In this document: positions 57,264-64,000 of the stretch, one piece after another
Position numbering within the stretch: position 1 is the first letter of the stretch
How the letters are laid out: each line of letters starts with the position of its first letter
DNA from: Clitoria ternatea
Lineage: Eukaryota; Streptophyta; Magnoliopsida; Fabales; Fabaceae
Direction: 5' to 3'
NCBI GenBank assembly: GCA_037962975.1
Contig: CM075673.1
Coordinates: forward strand, 14,802,001-14,866,000
DNA length: 64,000 bases
Notes under the pieces: model-generated
Told to the model about the DNA's origin: nothing
What the model saw: only the letters and a program-made list of their open reading frames with translations
The model's database searches: none
Program-made: the position numbers and the translations under genes

Positions 57264-59888
57264 TGTCGCAACCGGGATCGTGACGGGATGACTGACCCTT
57301 AAAAATAAAACGAGTTTTGAAATCCTTTCGAAAAGTAAACAGGGAGTCGCCACCAATATTTTTTTAAAGGTAAAATACTGGAAAAACCTATTTTAAAACA
57401 CTGGTTATGAAAATTAAATTCTAAGTTCGGGAGTCGAATTATAGGTGAGGAAGGTATTAGCACCTCACAACTGTCCGTTATAAAACGGTTACCTCAAATT
57501 GATAGCGCTTATTTCAAAATAGTCTAGAAATTATTTTAACTTCTTTTATAAAAAGAAACATACAAAACGACAAAGCAGACACAAACAGATAAAACAGACC
57601 GAACAGTGACAGTAAGAAATTTGATCAAATAGTGACAGTAAGAAAGAAAAAAACAATAACAATAGAAGACTAAACAGTGACAGTAAAAAAAATAATGACA
57701 GTAGAAGATTAAAACAGTAACAGTAAGAAATGACAGTAAGAAACTCGACAAAACAACAACTATAAGAAAAAAAAGTAAAACAAAGTGAAAGTAAAGGTTA
57801 ACAAGACGTCCCATCCAAATTAACTTTAATTTGTACATAAATTTAAAAATTAAAATAAAATTAATGATATAAAAAAATAAATAAAGTTGATTGAGAAAAT
57901 ATTATTTTTAATAAAAATATTAAAAAACATGAGATTAATAAGATGTCGCGTCTAAATTAACCTTATTTCAAAGAAGATAATATTCTAATAAAAATATTAA
58001 AAACATGAGATTAACAAGACGTTTTGTCTAAATTAACTTCATTTTAAAGAAGATATTATTTTAAATAAAGATATTAAAACATGAGATTAACAAGACGTAG
58101 CGTCTAAATTAACCTCATTTCAAAGAAAATATTATTTTAAATAAAAATATGAGATTCACAAGACGTCGCATCTAAATTAACCTCCTTGCCACAATAAAAT
58201 TTAAAATATTGACTATATAAAATTAATCGAAATAATAGCAGAGACATAGAAATTAATAACGAGAAAGTGGGCCCGACAGTAATTGATTTCTGCTCCTACG
58301 TATTCTTAAATGTATTGAGAAATCAGCGTTACGTAGTTCTTTGGTTAATTGCGAGAAAAATATTTAAATTTTTGATTGATTTGTTTTTTTAATAATGAAA
58401 GGAAATTCATGAGGAAGGATAAATACAAGGCGAAGAACATCGCACGTGCATAAACCTTTGAGATCCTATAAAGTCGATGTAGGCAAAAGTGATTTTTACA
58501 CGACATTGCTTATAAGATGTGATATTTATTATAAAAAGAAATATATATCTAATATTTTTAAATTTTTAAATTTAACATAAATAGAAAAACTATTTACTAT
58601 TCTAACAAAGATGTCCAGGATTTAATGTATTTTTATTTTTAAAGTTCGTCATACAATAGACTATAGAAAGGAAAACCATTTATTTTGATTTCAGAAAAGG
58701 CATTTTTGGTTTTACGATTTTTATTTTATATCTAGTACAAAATTTATTAGATTTTTTTAAAAGGGGTGTTTAACTTGTAATATTTTTAGTTTAATATAGT
58801 TAAAACCTATTTATTTGTTTCATTATTCATAAAAGAATTTATTCATGCTCATTACCTTTTAGAAAAAAGAAATAAGAGAAAGGAAATAAACAAAACCCAT
58901 TAGGGTTCATTGAATGACAAAGAAAAAAAGAGGAGATTAGAGGGACAGAGAGGGAGGCGGCAGGGAGTGTAAGAGAGAGAGAAAGAGGAAGGAGAAAGAA
59001 GAAGGACCGGCGACAGAGAAGAGATGGTGGGGCGGAGCTCGGCGGCACGGTGGGAGCTGGTGGAGGCCGAGAGGGAGAAGGTGAATCCGAGAGTGGAGAG
59101 GGAGAAACCGAGAGTGACGAGGAGAGAGGGAGTATGGATCGGAGGGGGAGGTCAGGGCCGGTCAGAAGGGAGGTCGCGCATGGAGATCGGGCTCGTCGGA
59201 GTTCTGGGCGGTTGGACTGGAGCTGGCCGGCCCGAGCTTGATCGGCGTCTGGGGAGGCCAAGACCGGGCGGTGCTCAGTGGTGTGGGGTCGATGGCGGAG
59301 GTGCGGAGGCAGTGGCGGAGGAGGCCTTCCTTCTTCCTTCTTCTTGTTGTTATTGGTTTCTTTAGTCTTTGTTTTTCTTTCTGTTGCTGTTTGGTTATTG
59401 GCTGTGGGAGGGTTTGTGTTTGTTGTGGATTCTTTTGATCTATGATGAAGAGGATGAAGAGATTGGGTCTCTCTGTTTTTGGCTCCTGGTTTGTGAAGAT
59501 GGTGATAATTGTTGCTATTTTTTTTTTACAGGTATGAATCAAATAAGGGAATTGTTAGAGATAAGGTGATGAAATTGGTTCTGTTGGGTTTTCTGGTTTT
59601 GAGTTGGTCAAGGTGGTTGAGAAGAGGATGAAGATGAATGTTGATTTTTTTCTAGAAGAGAGGAGATGAATTTTTCAAAGAGGTTTTTTTTTTGTTTTTC
59701 TGTTGTTTCCTGAGGAAAATGGTGTCCGGATGAAGAAGAGGAGAGGAAGATGAAGAAGGTGGAGGAGTTGGGGACAGGCTCCTGATTTCGGACGGATTTT
59801 CCGGAATGGAGGCATTGGGGAATGAAAAAAATAATTATTTATTTTTTAATAAATAAAAATAAAATAAAGACGAAATATGGTGTTTACA
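57264..59888 (-). repeat. Ogre-like 3' LTR, second copy
   Basis: About 2.6 kb from TGTCGCAACCGGGATC to GGTGTTTACA. About five units with CATGAGATTAACAAGACG (57795-58180), where the first copy has three. The frame at 58839-59261 is a shadow of its GC-rich block. The purine tract on the minus strand follows at 59889-59907. Confidence 0.7.
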
Positions 59889-61100
59889 GTTTCCCCTCTT
59901 TACTTTCTTTTCACGAAAATATGAATGATTCATTCATATCATGAAAAGGAAGTAAAGATGTGAACACCATCTTGATACTAACATCCTCGATGAGGTGACT
60001 ACTTTGATAAATAGAAGACTCAAATAATGCCAGCTTTGGCAATAAGATAGTCTTAAAAGTATCATCTTCGGTGATGAAGACTTAAAGATGTGACAATTTT
60101 GGGAATAAGAAAACCTGAAATGTGTTATAAAAACTTAAAGAAAAACCAACTTCGGCACCGAGAACCCGAAAGTGCTAGAGAAACTTGAAGAGTTGCCAAC
60201 TTTGACAATTGGGGAAGATGACCAAGGTTCCAAGTTTGACGACTAAAGTTAGAGCTTTGTCCCAAAAAATGAACAAATCAGAGGATATTTCCTTGATATT
60301 GAAAATGGGGTAGCCTAAAGAGGGATACTTAAAGCTTTGAAGAAAAATGAATGACACAGGGGATTGTCCCAACACGTTTGGATCGAAGGATGCAACATAG
60401 GAATGAGTACCTGAAGCTTTTTGATAGAAAACAAATGACTAGGGGGATCCCCCTAGCTCAAATTGAGAAATGGAATAACCTTGGAGTGGGTTCCTGAGAC
60501 TTTTTGACAGAAAATAAATGATTTGGGGAATGTCCCTAGCTTAAATTGAGAAATGGAATAGCCTAGGGGGAATACCTGAGGCCTTTTAATAGAAAATAGA
60601 TGATTTGGGGGAATGCACCTGATGGATTTTGATTAAAACAGCCTAGGGAAGAACGCCTAAGGCTTTTTGACAGAAAATAAATGACTTGGGGGGATGCCCC
60701 TGGCTCAAATTGAGAAATGAGATAGCCTAGGAGTGGGTTCCTGAGACTTTCTGACAGAAAATAAATGACTTAGGGGGATGCCCCTGGCTTAAATCAAATG
60801 ACTTGAGGGATGCCCCTGACTCAAATTGAGAAATGAGATAGCCTAGGAGTGGGTTCCTAAAGCTTTTTGACAGAAAATAAATGACTTGGGGGATGCCTCT
60901 GGCTCAAATTGAGAAATGGGATAGCCTAGGAGTGGGTTCCTGAAGGTTTTTGACAGGAAATAAATTACTTAGGGGGATGCCCCTGACTCAAATTAAATGA
61001 CTTGGGAATACCCCTGGCTTAAATTAAGAAATGGAACAACCTAGGCATGAGTCCATGAGGCTTTGACTGGGAAATAAAAGACTTAAGGCGATGCCCCTAG
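59889..61100. repeat. Ogre-like 3' UTR, proximal repeats
   Basis: Same order as in the first fragment: CCAACTTTGGC-type words (60010-60240), then units of 80-90 bp with GGGGGATGCCCCTGGCTC and TAGCCTAGGAGTGGGTTCC (60390-61080). Confidence 0.85.
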
Positions 61101-61109
61101 TTCAACAGG

Positions 61110-63355
61110 AAATGTAAGGATTGGGGGTGCTGCCCCTTGGTTGACAAGAAGTAAAACGATTGGGGGTTGACCCTCGGTTGACTGGGAATGAAAGGATTGA
61201 GGGTGTTGCCCCTCGGTTGACTGGAAACAAAAAGGATTGGGGGTTGACCCTCGATTAACAGGAAATGAAAGGATTGAGGGTGTTTCCCCTGGGTTGACTG
61301 GAAATAAAAGGATTGGGGGTTGACTCTCGATTAACAAGAAATGAAAGGATTAGGGGTGTTGCCCCTCGGTTGACTGGAAATAAAAAGATTGGGGGTTGAC
61401 CCTCGGTTAACAGGAAATGAAAGGATTGGGGTGTTTCCCCTCAGTTGACTGAAAATAAAAGGACTGGGGGTTTACCCTCGGTTAACAGGAAATGAAAGGA
61501 TAGAGGGTGTTGCCCCTTGATTGACTGGAAATAAAAGGATTGGGGGTTGACCCTCAGTTAACAGGAATGAAAGGATTGGGGGTGTTGCCCCTCGGTTGAC
61601 TGGAAATAAAAAGATTGGAGGTTGACCCTCGATTAACAATAGGGATGTCAACGGGGCGGGGCGGGCACGGGTACCTCTTTCCCGCTACCCGTACCCGCGG
61701 ATAAAAATAATATCCGTACCCGCCCGTTACCCGCACGGGTACCCGTTTTACGGGTTTTTTTCGGGTAGTTACTACCCGCGGGTATCCATGGATATCCACG
61801 AGTACCTAATTAAAATAAAAAATTTAAAAATAAAAATATAGAAACATTTAAATAAATTACAAATTAAATATTTATCATCAGAAATTATAAAAATACCCAC
61901 TGAATATAATTATATATTAATAATAATAAAGGGTATTAATATAATTTTATATATACGGGTACCCGCGGGTACGGATATCATTATATCCGTACCCATACCC
62001 GTTTCTTAACGGGTAGTACAAAACCCGCCCTCCTTCCTCCACGGGTACCCATACCCGCGGGTTTTTATATCCGTGACGGGTTTTTATCCGTGGGTACCCG
62101 CGGGCATGGATATTTTTGACCTCCCTAATTAACAAGAAATGAAAGGATTGGGGGTGATGCCCCTCGATTGACTGGAAATAAAAGGATTGAGGGTTGACCC
62201 TCGGTTAACAGGAAATGAAAGGATTGGGGGTATTTCCCCTCAGTTAACAAGAAATAAAAGATTGGGGGTTGACCCTCGATTAACAAGAAATGAAAGGATT
62301 GGGGGTGTTGCCCCTCGGTTGACTGGAAATAAAAGGATTGGGGGCTGACCCTCGGTTAACAGGAAATAAAAGGATTGAGGGTGTTGCCCCTCAGTTGACT
62401 GGAAATAAAAAGATTGGGGGTTGACCATCGGTTAACAGGAAATGAAAGGATTGGGGGTGTTGCCCCTCGGTTGACTAGAAATAAAAAGATTGGGGGCTGA
62501 CCCTCGGTTAACAGGAAATGAAAGGATTGAGGGTGTTGCCCCTCGATTGACTGGAAATAAAAGGATTGGGGGTTGACCCTCGGTTAACAGGAAATGAAAG
62601 GATTAAGGGTGTTGCCCCTCGGTTGACTGGAAATAAAAACATTGGAGGTTGACCCTCGATTAACAAGAAATAAAAGGATTGGGGTGTTGCCCCTCGGTTG
62701 ACTGAAAATACAAGGATTGGGGGTTGAACCTCAGTTAACAGGAAATGAAAGGATTGGGGGTGTTGCCCCTGAGTTAACTGGAAATAAAAAGATTAGGGGT
62801 TGACCCTCGGTTAACAGGAAATAAATGGATTGGGGGTGTCGCCCCTCAGTTGACTAGAAATAAAAGGATGAGGGGTTGACCCTCGGTTAACAGGAAATGA
62901 AAGGATTGGGGGTGTTGCCCCTCAATTGACTGGAAATAAAAGGATATGGGGTTGACCCTTGGTTAACAGGAAATGAAAGGATTGGAGGTGTTGCCCCTCG
63001 ATTGACTGGAAATAAAAATATTGAGGGTTGACCCTTGATTAACAAGAAATGAAAGGATTAGGGGTGTTGCCCCTCGGTTAACTGGAAATAAAAGGATTGG
63101 GAATTGACCGTCGGTTAATAGGAAATGAAAGGATTGGGGGTGTTGCCCCTCAGTTGACTGGAAATAAAAGGATTGGGGGTATTACCCCTCAGTTGACTAG
63201 AAATAAAAGGATTAGGGGTTGACCCTCAGTTAACAGGAAATAAAAGGATTGGAGGTGTTGGCCCTCAGTTGACTGGAAATAAAAAGATTGGGGGTTGACG
63301 CTTGATTAACAAGAAATGAAAGGATTGGGGGTGTTGCCCCTTGGTTGACTGGAAA
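61110..63355. repeat. large array of about 76-bp dimeric repeats
   Basis: Alternating half-units GATTGGGGGTTGACCCTCGG and GATTGGGGGTGTTGCCCCTC, separated by TTAACAGGAAATGAAAG or TTGACTGGAAATAAAAG. Roughly 23 dimers, excluding the inserted MITE. Frames across it are open by chance of the unit. Confidence 0.93.
61640..62127. mobile_element. hAT-type MITE inside the repeat array
   Basis: 488 bp, TAGGGATGTCAACGGGGC at the left and TTGACCTCCCTA at the right (near inverted ends), with an 8-bp duplication ATTAACAA at 61632-61639 and 62128-62135. The interior has GC-rich arms made of GGGTACCCG-like words and an AT centre, so the whole can fold back. No coding. A decayed relative is at 2855. Confidence 0.88.
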
Positions 63356-63690
63356 GGAAAGGGTACCTCGTTCGGCGACTGGAAAGGAAAAGGTGCCTCA
63401 TTCGGCGACAGGAAAGTAAAGGGTTCCTCGTTCGGGGACTGGAAGGTAAGGGTGCCTTGTTCGGCGACAAGAAAGTAAAAGGGTGCCTAGTTCGGCGACT
63501 GGAAGGTAAAGGTGCCTTGTTCGGCGATAGAAAAGTAAATGGTGCCTCGTTCAGCGACTGGAAGGTAAAGGGGTGCCTTGTTCGGCCACTAAAAAGTAAA
63601 GGGTGTCTTGTTCGGCGACAGGAAAGGAAAGGATGTCTTGTTCAGCGACTGGAAAATAGAAGGGTACCTTGTTCGACGACTAGAAATTTA
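63356..63690. repeat. 29-30-bp tandem repeats (GGTGCCTCGTTCGGCGACTGG)
   Basis: About 11 units with GCCT(C/T)GTTCGGCGACTGGAA and a short AAAGTAAAG spacer; distinct from the neighbouring arrays. Confidence 0.9.
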
Positions 63691-63714
63691 GAGATTTCCA
63701 GTTTTTTTTGGAAA

Positions 63715-64000
63715 GAAATTTGAAAGACACCGACTTTGGCAATTTATGAGAAGAAACTTAAAAGACGCCAGCTTCGGCGATTTATGAAAAGTAACTTGAG
63801 AGAAGCCAGCTTTGGGGATTGATAAGGAAACTCTAAAAGGTGCCAGTTTTAACGATTTAGGAAGAGTCTTTAAGAAATGCCAGCTTTGGTGATGGAGTAG
63901 GCTTTGAGAAGTGCCAGCTTTTGCAATTGAGGAAGAAACTTTGAGAAGTGCCAACTTTGGCAATTGAGGAGGAGACTTTGAGAAGTGCCGGCTTTGGCGA
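63715..64000. repeat. TGCCAACTTTGGCAATTGA repeats, distal block
   Basis: Units of about 38-42 bp with palindromic (T/C)GCC(A/G)(A/G)CTTTGGC; the same motif type as the proximal block. Continues past the window end. Confidence 0.85.

Larger units (their letters stand above)
57264..64000 (-). mobile_element. Ogre-like Gypsy element, 3' end, continuing beyond the window
   Basis: LTR at 57264-59888 and at least 4.1 kb of repeat-rich 3' UTR. The coding region would lie to the right. Same family as 41669-45130 but clearly diverged. A hAT-type MITE is inserted at 61640. Confidence 0.72.

Noticed and set aside
58839..59569. Several frames on both strands, Ser/Pro- or Gly/Arg-rich
   Set aside because: They fall in the GA/GC-rich block of the Ogre-like LTR, where all frames are open; no domain.
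61083..62428. Minus-strand frames with repeated PPILLFPVN-like units
   Set aside because: Translation of the 76-bp tandem array; open by the composition of the unit.
61110..63690. Regularly spaced repeats resembling a CRISPR array
   Set aside because: Both repeat and spacer parts recur, there are no unique spacers and no cas genes, and the DNA is plant.
1..64000. tRNA, rRNA and snoRNA genes
   Set aside because: I found no cloverleaf or rRNA sequence; the only tRNA-like words are the retrotransposon primer binding sites. A tRNAscan or Infernal run would settle this.

Overview
The window is nuclear DNA of a flowering plant, most likely a eudicot. It is AT-rich, has few genes that sit far apart, and consists mostly of LTR retrotransposons inserted into one another. 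I cannot name the species. The Ogre-like elements would fit a legume but are not unique to legumes.

Only four stretches look like ordinary host genes, all on the + strand. One is a DUF247 (UPF0481-type) gene cut by the left window edge (1-682). The second is its complete paralogue (23822-25216). The other two are small single-exon genes of unknown function (27676-28098 and 54935-55237) that share a basic C-terminal motif. The DUF247 pair belongs to a segmental duplication that also covers the 3' flanks and an upstream promoter-like unit. That unit is present near 3750-4199 plus 21541-21687, in diverged form at about 22600-23765, and at 26898-27540, where it drives the first small gene.

Layout. 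1-4199: end of DUF247 copy A, its flank, an old hAT-type MITE and an (AT)n tract. 4200-21535: a Copia element with 192-bp LTRs and a CCAGG target duplication. It is split inside RNase H by a Tekay-type chromovirus (Gypsy, minus strand, 9704-20640) with 3.1-kb LTRs and a CAATG target duplication. 21541-29370: duplicated host segment with DUF247 copy B and the first small gene. 29376-41249: a complete Gypsy element of the Tat lineage, pol on the minus strand, with two RNase H domains and a spliced antisense accessory gene that has its own TATA box (ATCAT target duplication). 41669-45130: truncated Ogre-like 3' end, fused to a truncated Tat 5' end (45131-46177). 46755-49422: a probable solo Gypsy LTR. 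49423-57263: AT-rich host DNA with the second small gene. 57264-64000: LTR and very repetitive 3' UTR of a second Ogre-like element running off the window, with a 488-bp hAT-type MITE inside the repeats.

The observation most worth following is a 64-65-nt segment placed directly after pol in both the Copia and the Tat element. These are different superfamilies, yet the segments are nearly identical. Both fold into the same 6-bp hairpin, and four of the six base pairs differ by compensatory double changes. This points to a conserved RNA structure. Other leads are an excess of amino-acid-changing differences between the DUF247 copies, the antisense gene of the Tat element, and arrays of short palindromes in retrotransposon untranslated regions.

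None of the autonomous elements is intact: each coding region carries stops or frameshifts. All identities quoted were counted by eye.
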